Assembly: GCA_017517305.1 (NCBI GenBank)
Contig: JAFWZV010000006.1
Span: 62,001 to 126,000, forward strand
Length of the DNA stretch: 64,000 nucleotides
Direction of reading: 5' to 3'
Source of the DNA: Lachnospiraceae bacterium
Lineage (GTDB): Bacteria; Bacillota; Clostridia; Lachnospirales; Lachnospiraceae
Part shown: piece after piece, positions 18,073 through 26,492 of the stretch
Numbering within the stretch: the stretch's first letter is position 1
Layout of the letters: every line of letters begins with the position of its first letter
Position numbers and translations under genes: made by a program
The notes under the pieces: model-generated
Databases searched by the model: none
What the model was told of the DNA's origin: nothing
What the model saw: only the letters and a program-made list of their open reading frames with translations

Positions 18073-18483
18073 ATGGCAGATTTTAATCAGACAGTAAGTT
18101 CATTGTTTAAGGGTATGGATACATTACTCACTACAAAGACAGTTGTAGGTGAACCAACACAGGTGGGAGATACAATAATTTTGCCACTTGTTGATGTTAA
18201 TTTTGGTGTAGGTGCAGGTGCATTTGCAAAGGATGGTGGCAAAACCTCTGCTGGTGGAGGTATGGGAGGTAAGATGTCTCCTTCAGCGGTATTAGTTATC
18301 CAGAACGGTAAGGCTAAGATGATTAGTGTAAAGGGTGAGGATACTATGGGTAAGATTATTGATATGGTTCCAGAGGTTGTTGACAAAATTGCCGGTATGT
18401 TAGGTAAAGGCGGTAAAAACCCAACTGAGGATGCAGAAATTGAGCAAGCTATAGCAGAAGTGTCCAACGAGGAAACATTTTAA
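18073..18483 (+). CDS. gerW: GerW (YtfJ) family sporulation/germination protein
   Basis: GerW/YtfJ family protein of 136 residues. Diagnostic features are the N-terminal VVGEPTQVGDTIILPLVDV stretch, a glycine-rich centre (GGGMGGKMSPSA) and the VIQNGKAKMISV core followed by IIDMVPEVVDKI. In Bacillus YtfJ is a spore inner-membrane-associated protein needed for L-alanine germination; in non-sporulating relatives its role is unclear. GGGAGG precedes the ATG, three bases after the DUF2953 gene, so both are translated from one message. Confidence 0.9.
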   Translation: MADFNQTVSSLFKGMDTLLTTKTVVGEPTQVGDTIILPLVDVNFGVGAGAFAKDGGKTSAGGGMGGKMSPSAVLVIQNGKAKMISVKGEDTMGKIIDMVPEVVDKIAGMLGKGGKNPTEDAEIEQAIAEVSNEETF

Positions 18484-18552
18484 TTCTCTTATTGATAATT
18501 TAGCATATACTTAACTAAGGATTCTTAAGTATTTCCAAAAGGATGGTGCTTT

Positions 18553-18693
18553 ATGAGAGCTTTAGTTGGTTATGCATCACTATTTATAGCTATAGGCATA
18601 ATTGTTGGCTATTTTATAGCTGGGTTTGTAGAGTTTGTTATTACTATTGCATTTTTAATGTGTGCATACATTTTCCTATGCAAGGGTTGTTAG
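18553..18693 (+). CDS. Small two-helix membrane protein (46 aa)
   Basis: A short open frame with ATG at 18553, preceded by AAAAGGATGGTG (from 18537) and ended by TAG at 18691-18693. The 46-residue product is hydrophobic almost throughout: RALVGYASLFIAIGIIVGYF then FVEFVITIAFLMCAYIFL, enough for two membrane helices, with a CKGC end containing two cysteines. Good ribosome binding site, composition and free space between gerW and truA support it as a real gene. No family recognised. Confidence 0.6.
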   Translation: MRALVGYASLFIAIGIIVGYFIAGFVEFVITIAFLMCAYIFLCKGC

Positions 18694-18734
18694 GGGAAAT
18701 GTATATTATGAGTTGATTACGATTGGAAATTACT

Positions 18735-19478
18735 ATGATAAATAATTATTTACTTTGCATAGAATATGATGGAAGTAGATATAGTGGATGGCAGAGACAG
18801 GGCAATACAGATAACACTATAGAAAGTAAGCTGTCTGAATGTTTAAGACAGATGTGCAATAGTGGTGTGGATATTGAAATTCATGGATCTGGAAGAACTG
18901 ATGCAGGAGTACATGCACGTGGTCAGATGGCCAATGTTAAGCTTGATGTGGCATACTCTGTAACTGAGATAAAAGATTATCTTAACAAATTTTTGCCTGA
19001 GGATATTAGGATAATATCTGTGGAAATTGTTGAGGACAGATTTCATGCCAGGTTAAATGCTAAGAGTAAAACTTATTCATATAAGCTTGATGTAGGTGAT
19101 AAGGGCAATGTTTTTCTTAGAAAGTATTCTTGGCATATAGATGAAAAGCTTGATGTAAGACTTATGGTTGAAGCTACTAACCATCTTGTTGGGAAGAGGG
19201 ACTTTAGAAGCTTATCTGACATGAAAACTAAGAAATCCTCTGTTAGAACAATTAACAGTATTACTATTCTTAAGGAAAATGATATAATAACAATAGAATT
19301 TACAGGGGATGGCTTCCTGTATCATATGGTGAGAAAGCTTACTGCATTGTTGGTAGAGATAGGTGCAGGCAGGTTAGAAGCTTGCCATATTAATGATATA
19401 CTAGATAAAAAAGACCGACAGGCCTTCAAATTAATGGCTCCAGCTAAGGGGCTTTGTTTAGAAAAAGTGTTCTATTAA
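18735..19478 (+). CDS. truA: tRNA pseudouridine synthase A
   Basis: TruA, which makes pseudouridine at positions 38-40 of tRNA anticodon stems. The product begins YLLCIEYDGSRYSGWQRQ and carries the catalytic aspartate in GSGRTDAGVHARGQ; later RDFRSL and GDGFLYHMVRKL motifs are in place. 247 residues is normal length. ATG 18735 is preferred to the TTG at 18723 because conserved sequence starts there and a weak TTGGAAA precedes it. Neighbours are a small membrane protein and an alarmone synthetase. Confidence 0.95.
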   Translation: MINNYLLCIEYDGSRYSGWQRQGNTDNTIESKLSECLRQMCNSGVDIEIHGSGRTDAGVHARGQMANVKLDVAYSVTEIKDYLNKFLPEDIRIISVEIVEDRFHARLNAKSKTYSYKLDVGDKGNVFLRKYSWHIDEKLDVRLMVEATNHLVGKRDFRSLSDMKTKKSSVRTINSITILKENDIITIEFTGDGFLYHMVRKLTALLVEIGAGRLEACHINDILDKKDRQAFKLMAPAKGLCLEKVFY

Positions 19479-19513
19479 TTTATAGAACAATTAATTATTA
19501 GGGGTGTTTTACG

Positions 19514-20179
19514 ATGAGTATGGTATCTGATATGGGCATGGAGGTGCTTATGAATTCTGAGAATCCAGAACAGGTTCTTCAGAATATGCAGCCTTTCATG
19601 GATTTAATGATGTATTATGAATGTGCTTTGATGGAGATAGAGACAAAGTTAAAGGTGTTGAATAACGAGTTTGCTATGCAACATAATAGAAATCCTTTTG
19701 AATCCATAAAGTGCAGATTAAAGAAGCCTATGAGTATAGTAGGCAAAATGAAGAAAAAAGGTTTAGATATTACAATTGATAATATAGTGGAAAATCTTAC
19801 TGATATAGCTGGTGTAAGAGTTATATGCTCCTTTCCGGAGGATATTTATGCAGTATCAGAGCTTTTGATTAAACAGGATGATATTAAGGTGGTACAGGTA
19901 AAGGATTATATTAGAAACCCCAAATCAAATGGTTACAGAAGCCTTCATCTTATAGTTGAGGTTCCAATCTTTTTGTCAAAGCAGAAGAAATATATGAAGG
20001 TTGAGGTTCAGTTTAGAACTATAGCTATGGATTTTTGGGCAAGCTTAGATCATAAGCTTAAGTATAAGAAGGATAATCTCAAGCATCCTGAGATAATTGC
20101 ACAAGAGCTTAAGAAATGCGCAGACACAATAACTGCCATGGATTATAAGATGCAAGAGATACGTAATATGCTTGATTAA
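19514..20179 (+). CDS. Small alarmone synthetase (RelQ/YjbM type GTP pyrophosphokinase)
   Basis: Single RelA/SpoT synthetase domain of 221 residues, lacking the HD hydrolase and regulatory domains of full-length Rel. Motifs fit the RelQ/YjbM group: RLKKPMSIVGKMKKKG near residue 68, DIAGVRVICSF near residue 96, NPKSNGYRSLHLIV near residue 136, and VEVQFRTIAMDFWASLDHKLKYKK near residue 162. It makes (p)ppGpp from GTP/GDP and ATP. A short helical tail could serve tetramerisation. RBS GGGGTG precedes ATG 19514. Confidence 0.93.
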   Translation: MSMVSDMGMEVLMNSENPEQVLQNMQPFMDLMMYYECALMEIETKLKVLNNEFAMQHNRNPFESIKCRLKKPMSIVGKMKKKGLDITIDNIVENLTDIAGVRVICSFPEDIYAVSELLIKQDDIKVVQVKDYIRNPKSNGYRSLHLIVEVPIFLSKQKKYMKVEVQFRTIAMDFWASLDHKLKYKKDNLKHPEIIAQELKKCADTITAMDYKMQEIRNMLD

Positions 20180-20199
20180 GTATATTGGTGGAGGATAAG

Positions 20200-20769
20200 A
20201 TGTCAAAGCAAATTTGGAAACCAGGAAATATGTTGTATCCTGTTCCTGCTGTAATGGTTACAGTTGGAGATGGACAGGGTAATGATAATATAATAACTAT
20301 AGCTTGGGCAGGAACCATCAATTCAGATCCTGCTATGGTATCTATTTCGGTGAGGAAATCTAGATATTCTCATGAGCTTCTTATGAAGAATAAAGAATTT
20401 GTTATAAATCTTGTGACAAAGGATCTGACCTTTGCCATGGATTATTGTGGTGTAAAGTCCGGAAGGGATATGGATAAGTTTAAAGCTATGAAGCTTACCA
20501 AGGGAAAGGCTAGCACCGTTAGTGTTCCAACCATTGAGGAGAGTCCTCTTAATATTGAGTGTAAGGTTAAAGATATTATAGAGCTTGGAAGTCATGATAT
20601 GTTCTTAGCAGAGGTCACAGCAGTTTTGGCTGATGAAAAATATATGGATGAAAAGGGCAAATTTGACCTTAATTCATCTAATTTGGTTGCATATTCTCAT
20701 GGGCAGTATTTTACTTTAGGTGAGAATATTGGAAAGTTTGGATATAGTGTCCAGAAGAAGTGTAAATAA
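20200..20769 (+). CDS. Flavin reductase-like / flavoredoxin family protein
   Basis: FMN-binding split-barrel protein of 189 residues. Features are the N-terminal PVPAVMVTVGDG, a WAGTINSDPAMVSISVRKSRYSH core that binds FMN, FVINLVTKD, and a DMDKFK helix. Such proteins carry electrons between partners in anaerobes or reduce free flavin. Start at ATG 20200 because GGTGGAGG lies five bases before it; TTG/GTG codons further upstream would overlap that site. It follows the alarmone synthetase by about 20 bases, suggesting co-transcription without an obvious functional link. Confidence 0.88.
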   Translation: MSKQIWKPGNMLYPVPAVMVTVGDGQGNDNIITIAWAGTINSDPAMVSISVRKSRYSHELLMKNKEFVINLVTKDLTFAMDYCGVKSGRDMDKFKAMKLTKGKASTVSVPTIEESPLNIECKVKDIIELGSHDMFLAEVTAVLADEKYMDEKGKFDLNSSNLVAYSHGQYFTLGENIGKFGYSVQKKCK

Positions 20770-20835
20770 CATATTTATTATATGTTAGATATAAAGCTTT
20801 TGTCCCTTTGGAGAGGTAGAACAGGAGCTTAAAAT

Positions 20836-22371
20836 ATGTTTAGTAAAGTGACAAGCTGTGCCGTCTTGGGTATAGACGGCCGGTTAATAAGTGTGGAGGC
20901 TGATGTAAACGATGGTTTGCCTATGTTTACAATGGTCGGGTATCTATCCTCATCTGTCAAAGAGGCCGGCGAAAGAGTCAGAACTGCACTTAAAAATTCA
21001 GGGTATCATATGCCACCTAAGCGCATAACTATCAATTTATCCCCAGCAGATATAAGGAAGGATGGATCTGGCTTTGATTTGCCAGTAGCTGTTGCTGTAC
21101 TTCTTTCCATTGGAATTATTCCGGTAATCGATATGGAAAAAACCTTAATATTAGGTGAATTAGGCTTGAATGGAGAGGTGAAACCAATTACAGGTGTATT
21201 GCCTATGGTTTATCATTGTATGAAGTTGGGTATATCAAGCTGTATTGTTCCCAAGGATAATGCCAAAGAAGCTGCCTTGGTGAGAAATATGCAGGTTTAT
21301 GCAGTTGATAGTCTTAAGGAGGCTGCAGAGTTTATACAAGGAATTATTACAATAGCACCTATTGTTAGTGATGGTAATGTTGTTATAGAAAATGATGGGG
21401 ATAATAAGGTGGACTTTGCAGATGTAAAAGGACAAGCAACCTTAAAAAGAGGTATGGAAATAGCTGCAGCAGGCTTCCATAATGTGCTTATGACAGGTGC
21501 TGCAGGAGCCGGAAAATCTATGATTGCTAAAAGGCTTCCTACTATAATGCCGAAGCTAACCTTTGAAGAATGCATAGATATTACGAAAATTTATAGTATC
21601 AGTGGTTTAATTGACAATAATGATGCATTGATTACAACAAGACCTTTTAGATCGCCTCATCATACCATTTCTAATTATGCATTGGTGGGTGGCGGAGGAA
21701 TTCCAAAGCCTGGGGAGGTAAGTCTTGCACATAATGGAGTGCTTTTCCTAGATGAGCTACCAGAATTTAATAAAAATGTTTTGGAGGTTATGAGACAGCC
21801 TATAGAGGATAGGGTAATTACCATTTCAAGGGTAAATGCATCCTATATATTTCCAGCGGATTTTATGCTGGTTGCAGCTATGAATCAGTGCCCTTGTGGT
21901 AATTATCCTAATCTTAAAAGATGTAAGTGTTCGCCATATGAGATAAAAAGGTATCAAGGGAAAATAAGTGGTCCACTTCTAGATAGAATCGACATAACCA
22001 TGGAGGTTCAGCCTATTGAATTTGGTGATTTATTTAAAGAGATAAAGGAAGAGTCTTCAGCTCAGATTAGAGCTAGAGTAGAGGAAGCGAGACAGCGACA
22101 AAGTTATAGGTATCAAGAAGAGGGGATAAACTTTAATTCTCAATTAGATGGGAAGATTCTAAAAAAATATATTAGTCTGGGCTCTGATGAGGAGGAATTG
22201 CTTAAGGATACCTTTGAGAGGAATGAACTTAGTGCAAGAGGTACATATAGAATTTTGAGACTTGCTAGGACTATTGCAGATCTTGCTGGTAGTGAAGTCA
22301 TAGATAAAATTCATCTTATGGAAGCCATATTCTACAAAAATAATGGAAAATTTTATAGTCAGGAGGTATAG
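20836..22371 (+). CDS. comM: ComM/YifB-type Mg-chelatase-like AAA+ ATPase
   Basis: 511-residue YifB/ComM protein. The N-terminal ChlI-like domain begins FSKVTSCAVLGIDG and includes RITINLSPAD and GSGFDLPVA. The AAA+ core has Walker A GAAGAGKS at residues 221-228 and Walker B LFLDELPEF. The C-terminal domain contains CPCGNYPN and RYQGKISGPLLDRIDI. ComM is a hexameric branch-migration helicase used in integrating transformed DNA, and its position directly before dprA fits. RBS AGGAG precedes the ATG. Confidence 0.94.
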   Translation: MFSKVTSCAVLGIDGRLISVEADVNDGLPMFTMVGYLSSSVKEAGERVRTALKNSGYHMPPKRITINLSPADIRKDGSGFDLPVAVAVLLSIGIIPVIDMEKTLILGELGLNGEVKPITGVLPMVYHCMKLGISSCIVPKDNAKEAALVRNMQVYAVDSLKEAAEFIQGIITIAPIVSDGNVVIENDGDNKVDFADVKGQATLKRGMEIAAAGFHNVLMTGAAGAGKSMIAKRLPTIMPKLTFEECIDITKIYSISGLIDNNDALITTRPFRSPHHTISNYALVGGGGIPKPGEVSLAHNGVLFLDELPEFNKNVLEVMRQPIEDRVITISRVNASYIFPADFMLVAAMNQCPCGNYPNLKRCKCSPYEIKRYQGKISGPLLDRIDITMEVQPIEFGDLFKEIKEESSAQIRARVEEARQRQSYRYQEEGINFNSQLDGKILKKYISLGSDEEELLKDTFERNELSARGTYRILRLARTIADLAGSEVIDKIHLMEAIFYKNNGKFYSQEV

Positions 22372-22375
22372 GTAT

Positions 22376-23614
22376 ATGAATTTAGAAACAGCAAAGGATA
22401 ACTTGATAATAAAACCAATGGTAGATGATTATACAATATATGAAGACTATAGGTTAGATTGTTTTGAGGATGGATATGATTCCGCAATTAAGCATCTATG
22501 GCTAAATACAATACAGGGAGTTGATGCATCTCATATTATTCATCTAAAAAAAACGCTTGGTAATGTGTGGAATATATATGATGCCAGCGAAAAAGTAATT
22601 AGTGGAATTATACCTGAACAAGCTGCTAAGAAAATAGCACACGCAAAGGGTGGTGGTAAGGTGGTAGAGCTTTATGATAGACTCAAGGAAAAGGGAATAG
22701 AGTTTATATATCCAGAGAAAAGTGGTTATCCTAATAAATTAAGGCATATTTCTATTCCTCCACAGTTATTGTATGTAAAAGGAAGAATAAAGAAATGTAT
22801 CGATGAATATAACAGGACTATAGGAATAGTAGGCTCTAGAAACCCTTCTCAATATGGAAAGGAAATATGTAGGTATTTTAGTGAGGCTTTATCTGAAGCT
22901 GGTTTTAATGTGATAAGTGGTCTTGCTAGAGGTATAGATGGCATCGCTCATAGGTCAGCTCTTAATAAGAATGCTTATACCGTGGCTGTGTTAGGTTCAG
23001 GGATTAATGTGGCATATCCTAGGAGTAATATAGAGCTTTACACCCAGATAGAGGAGAATGGAGCCATTGTTTCAGAATATGGCTTGGATGTTGCACCAAA
23101 TCCTTGGCAATTTCCAATTAGAAACAGAATTATTAGTGGTTTATCTGATGGTATTCTTGTTGTTGAAGCAAGAGCTGAAAGTGGATCACTTATTACGGTG
23201 GATCATGCTTTGGAACAGGGGAGATTTGTGTATTCTATTCCAGGGAGAATAATGGATAAATCAAGTGAAGGTAACAATAATATAATCAGAGAAGGGGCAA
23301 TATGTGTTACAAAGCCAGAGGATATTATAGAAGATATGGTTGGTTTATATTGTGATGAGTCTAATAAGCCCATAGACAGAAAAAACAAATTAGAAATAAA
23401 TAGTAATAAAACTAATGGTGTAACTGTAAAAAATGAACTAACATCAGAGGAAAGTTTGGTTTTGTCGGTTATGAGTTTAGAACCTATGTACATTGATGAT
23501 ATTATTCAAAAAACTAAAATAGGTGTTACAAAAGCAATTAGCACATTGTATATTTTAGAAAAAAAGAAACTGATAAAACAACCAAACCAAGGATATTATA
23601 TTCTGTTTATTTAA
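22376..23614 (+). CDS. dprA: DNA processing protein DprA (Smf)
   Basis: DprA, which loads RecA onto single-stranded DNA during transformation. After an N-terminal SAM-like region of about 130 residues comes the Rossmann-like core: GIVGSRNPSQYG, VISGLARGIDGIAH, VLGSGINVAYP, NRIISGLSDGILVVEA and GSLITVDHAL. A C-terminal winged-helix-like region (TSEESLVLSVM... KKKLIKQPNQGYY) follows. AGGAGG at the end of comM precedes ATG 22376, four bases after the comM stop; a longer in-frame start inside comM is unlikely. Confidence 0.95.
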   Translation: MNLETAKDNLIIKPMVDDYTIYEDYRLDCFEDGYDSAIKHLWLNTIQGVDASHIIHLKKTLGNVWNIYDASEKVISGIIPEQAAKKIAHAKGGGKVVELYDRLKEKGIEFIYPEKSGYPNKLRHISIPPQLLYVKGRIKKCIDEYNRTIGIVGSRNPSQYGKEICRYFSEALSEAGFNVISGLARGIDGIAHRSALNKNAYTVAVLGSGINVAYPRSNIELYTQIEENGAIVSEYGLDVAPNPWQFPIRNRIISGLSDGILVVEARAESGSLITVDHALEQGRFVYSIPGRIMDKSSEGNNNIIREGAICVTKPEDIIEDMVGLYCDESNKPIDRKNKLEINSNKTNGVTVKNELTSEESLVLSVMSLEPMYIDDIIQKTKIGVTKAISTLYILEKKKLIKQPNQGYYILFI

Positions 23615-23622
23615 AAATAAAC

Positions 23623-23651
23623 TTGCCTTTTGAAAAATTATATTGTATAGT
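23623..23651 (+). promoter_or_regulatory. Sigma-A-type promoter for topA
   Basis: TTGCCT (23623-23628), 17 bases, TATAGT (23646-23651). Placed about 75 bases before the topA ATG, just after dprA ends. Confidence 0.55.
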
Positions 23652-23727
23652 TTGAAGCGTTTGAGATAATCAAACAAATGTAAATGAGGGTAGTTTAAAG
23701 TATTTTAATTAAGAAGGTAGAAAATTT

Positions 23728-25770
23728 ATGGCAAATAATTTGGTGATTGTGGAGTCTCCTGCAAAAGCAAAAACAATTAAAAAGTTTTTGGGTTCATCTT
23801 ATGAGGTGATTGCTTCAAATGGACATGTTAGAGATCTTCCTAAAAGTAGAATGGGTATAGATGTTGATAATGATTACGAACCACAGTATATTACTATCCG
23901 TGGTAAGGGTGAATTGTTGTCTACACTTAGAAAAGCTGTAAAAAAGGCAGATAAGATATATCTTGCAACGGACCCTGATCGTGAGGGTGAAGCCATATCT
24001 TATCATCTCACAGTAGCCTTAAAGCTTGATAAAAAGAAATATAAGAGAATAACCTTTAATGAAATTACAAAAACCGCAGTTAAAAATTCTATTAAGCAGG
24101 CTAGAGACATAGATATGAGTTTGGTTGACTCTCAGCAGGCTAGACGTTGCTTGGATAGAATGGTTGGTTATACTATTAGCCCTGTTTTATGGGAAAAGAT
24201 TAAGAGGGGTCTTAGTGCGGGACGTGTACAATCAGTCGCACTAAAGCTTATATGTGATAGAGAGGAAGAGATTAATAATTTTGTTCCAGAGGAATATTGG
24301 AGCTTGGAGGCTCTTTTGAAGCCAAATAATAATCTTAAAGCGGTTTCCTTTCATTATTCTAAGGACAAATTATCTAAGTCTGAAATCGATGCAGTATTAA
24401 AGGCTGTTAAGGGAAAAGATTTTGAGATAGCAGATATAAAGCAATCCGAGAAAACCAAGAAGCAACCTCTTCCATTTACCACAAGTACACTTCAGCAGGA
24501 AGCTGGCAAGAAGCTTAATTTTGCAACTAGTAAAACAATGAGAGTGGCACAGCAGCTTTATGAAGGTATTGATATTAAGGGAAAAGGGACCATTGGTTTG
24601 ATATCCTATCTTAGAACTGATTCCACTAGAATATCTGATGAGGCGGCTAAGAGTGCAAAGGATTATATTTCCAATGTATTTGGGGATAATTATGTGGGAG
24701 AAGGAGTGTCAAAATCTTCTGGCAAGAAGATTCAGGACGCACATGAGGCTATAAGACCTACTGATGTAACTCTTACGCCATCTGCGTTAAAGGATAAGAT
24801 TTCAAGAGATCAATTTAGATTATATCAGCTTATATATAATAGATTTCTTGCAAGTCAGATGTCTCCTGCAGTTTATGAGACCAGCACAGTAACAGCAAGT
24901 ATTGGTGAACATCAGTTTAAAGCATCTTCTTCTAAGGTGAAGTTTGAAGGCTTTATGGCTGTATATACATTAGATGAAGATAAGGAAGAGATTGCTAAGT
25001 TAGCTGGTATCGCTGTTGGAGATAAGTTGAAAGCAGAAAAGCTTGAGCCAAAACAGCATTTTACCCAGCCACCAGCGCATTATACAGAGGCATTACTTGT
25101 TAAGACTATGGAAGAATTAGGTATTGGAAGACCTTCAACCTATGCTCCTACAATTTCTATTATTTTAAATAGAAGATATGTTGTTAAGGAAAGTAAGAAT
25201 TTGTATGTAACAGAGCTTGGTGAAGCTGTAAACCAGTTTATGTGTAAGGCTTTTCCTGCCATTGTAGATACGAGCTTTACTGCAAATATAGAAACACTGC
25301 TTGACAATATTGAAGATGGAGATTTTGATTGGAAAGTAGTGATTAGAAATTTCTATCCTGATTTGGTTGATTCGGTAGAAAAAGCTAAGGAGGAGTTGGA
25401 GTCAGTCACCATAGAGGATGAGGTGTCTGATACAGAATGTGACCAGTGTGGAAGAATGATGGTTATAAAATATGGACCGCATGGTAAGTTTTTGGCTTGT
25501 CCTGGTTTTCCAGAGTGTAGAAATACAAAGCCTCATTTTGAAAAGATAGATGTTCCATGTCCTGTGTGTGGCAGTGAGGTTGTAATTAGAAAGACCAAAA
25601 AAGGTAGGAAATATTTCGGTTGTATATCAAATCCTGAATGTGATTTTATGTCATGGTCAAGACCTACTATAGATAAGTGCCCTGAATGTGGCAACTACAT
25701 GGTTGATAAGGGCAGCAAGCTTATGTGTTCAAAGGAAGGCTGTGGCTATAGCTGCAACAAGAAAAACTAA
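23728..25770 (+). CDS. topA: DNA topoisomerase I
   Basis: Type IA topoisomerase of 680 residues that relaxes negative supercoils. TOPRIM domain at the start (LVIVESPAKAKTI, then ATDPDREGEAI), the active-site Tyr294 in SYLRTDSTRIS, and EELGIGRPSTYA. Three C-terminal zinc-ribbon modules follow, each with paired cysteines (CDQCG..CPGFPEC, CPVCG..CISNPEC, CPECG..CSKEGC). It lies between dprA and the flagellar operon; in Bacillus subtilis topA is also downstream of dprA and upstream of flgB, with other genes between. Confidence 0.97.
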   Translation: MANNLVIVESPAKAKTIKKFLGSSYEVIASNGHVRDLPKSRMGIDVDNDYEPQYITIRGKGELLSTLRKAVKKADKIYLATDPDREGEAISYHLTVALKLDKKKYKRITFNEITKTAVKNSIKQARDIDMSLVDSQQARRCLDRMVGYTISPVLWEKIKRGLSAGRVQSVALKLICDREEEINNFVPEEYWSLEALLKPNNNLKAVSFHYSKDKLSKSEIDAVLKAVKGKDFEIADIKQSEKTKKQPLPFTTSTLQQEAGKKLNFATSKTMRVAQQLYEGIDIKGKGTIGLISYLRTDSTRISDEAAKSAKDYISNVFGDNYVGEGVSKSSGKKIQDAHEAIRPTDVTLTPSALKDKISRDQFRLYQLIYNRFLASQMSPAVYETSTVTASIGEHQFKASSSKVKFEGFMAVYTLDEDKEEIAKLAGIAVGDKLKAEKLEPKQHFTQPPAHYTEALLVKTMEELGIGRPSTYAPTISIILNRRYVVKESKNLYVTELGEAVNQFMCKAFPAIVDTSFTANIETLLDNIEDGDFDWKVVIRNFYPDLVDSVEKAKEELESVTIEDEVSDTECDQCGRMMVIKYGPHGKFLACPGFPECRNTKPHFEKIDVPCPVCGSEVVIRKTKKGRKYFGCISNPECDFMSWSRPTIDKCPECGNYMVDKGSKLMCSKEGCGYSCNKKN

Positions 25771-25854
25771 AAATTTTTATTTTGATGAAAAAAGTAAAGA
25801 TTTAGTGGTTTTTTGAGAAATATGTTGATGACAACCACAAAATATGGTAGTATA

Positions 25855-25901
25855 ATTATCGTATGAGATTTCATGTAGAGATTTCATACGATAATTTTTT
25901 A
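25855..25901 (+). terminator. Probable topA terminator with overlapping promoter-like sequence
   Basis: ATTATCGTATGA (25855-25866) pairs with TCATACGATAAT (25884-25895), with part of the inner region also pairing, followed by six T. The direct repeat GAGATTTCAT occurs twice inside, three bases apart. A promoter-like ATGACA (25828-25833)-17 bases-TATAAT (25851-25856) overlaps its left arm. Confidence 0.65.
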
Positions 25902-25924
25902 TAGTATACATATTGAGTTTGACT

Positions 25925-25951
25925 TAACAATCTAGTGTTTGTTGTCGATAT
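25925..25951 (+). promoter_or_regulatory. Sigma-28 (FliA/SigD)-like promoter for flgB operon
   Basis: TAAC (25925-25928), exactly 15 bases, GTCGATAT (25944-25951). The known SigD consensus is TAAA-N15-GCCGATAT, so 3 of 4 and 7 of 8 positions match. A second very similar site lies before flgE. Predicted transcript start near 25958, about 100 bases before flgB. Confidence 0.6.
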
Positions 25952-25993
25952 ACTAGATATATTAATAGTTCTGGAAATGGATGTTCAGATAAG

Positions 25994-26030
25994 ACAAAGG
26001 GATTTGTGAGAGGACTCACGAGTCCTTTTC
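25994..26030 (+). other. flgB leader hairpins presenting GGA motifs
   Basis: ACAAA-GGGA-TTTGT (25994-26007) and GTGAG-AGGA-CTCAC (26006-26019) are small stems with GGA-containing tetraloops, the shape CsrA binds. A competing hairpin AGGACT-CACG-AGTCCT (26011-26026) followed by TTTT excludes the second stem. Further GGA copies occur at about 25972, 25978 and in the ribosome binding site (26049-26056). Structure and binding are inferred, not measured. Confidence 0.45.
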
Positions 26031-26060
26031 GCGTGCAAAAATCTATTAGGAGGAGTACAA

Positions 26061-26459
26061 ATGATCAATTCCAGCATTTATAATTACATAAACGTGTTAG
26101 ATAAGGCAGCTGATGCATCCGTTCAGAGGAATGAATTACTTAGTAATAACATTGCCAATGTTGATACACCTAATTATAAGCGTAAGGATATAGATTTCGA
26201 ATCTATACTTCAAGCTGAGTTGGCAGGTGGATTTAGTCTTAATGATCAGGTTGCGAAGGTTAATAAGAATCTGGCATCTTTAGATCCGCAGGTATATACT
26301 GATAATTCATCCCTTGCTTACAGATTAGATGGCAATAATGTTGATATAGCTACTGAAGAGGCTTATCTTGCAGAGAATCAGATTAAGTATCAGGCTTTAG
26401 TTGACCTTATGAATCAAGAGTTTTCTAGATACAAGACAGTTCTTAGTCAGTCATCATAA
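26061..26459 (+). CDS. flgB: Flagellar proximal rod protein FlgB
   Basis: 132-residue rod protein with the flagellar rod/hook N-terminal pattern (LLSNNIANVDTPNYKRKDIDFE) and the C-terminal helix (ENQIKYQALVDLMNQEFSRYKTVL) that forms the rod coiled-coil. It is exported through the flagellar type III gate and forms the rod next to the MS ring. First gene of the fla/che cluster, behind AGGAGGAG and a leader with a sigma-28-like promoter. Confidence 0.96.
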   Translation: MINSSIYNYINVLDKAADASVQRNELLSNNIANVDTPNYKRKDIDFESILQAELAGGFSLNDQVAKVNKNLASLDPQVYTDNSSLAYRLDGNNVDIATEEAYLAENQIKYQALVDLMNQEFSRYKTVLSQSS

Positions 26460-26492
26460 TCCGGATTAGAACTTAGATAAGGAGGGTTTGAT

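Noticed and set aside
18507..18532. ATACTTAA/TTAAGTAT hairpin after gerW
   Set aside because: Only 8 A/T-rich pairs and no proper T-tract; too weak for a terminator call.
25960..26060. Possible c-di-GMP (GEMM) riboswitch before flgB
   Set aside because: The known conserved GEMM-I and GEMM-II core sequences are not present; the hairpins fit a GGA-type protein-binding leader better.
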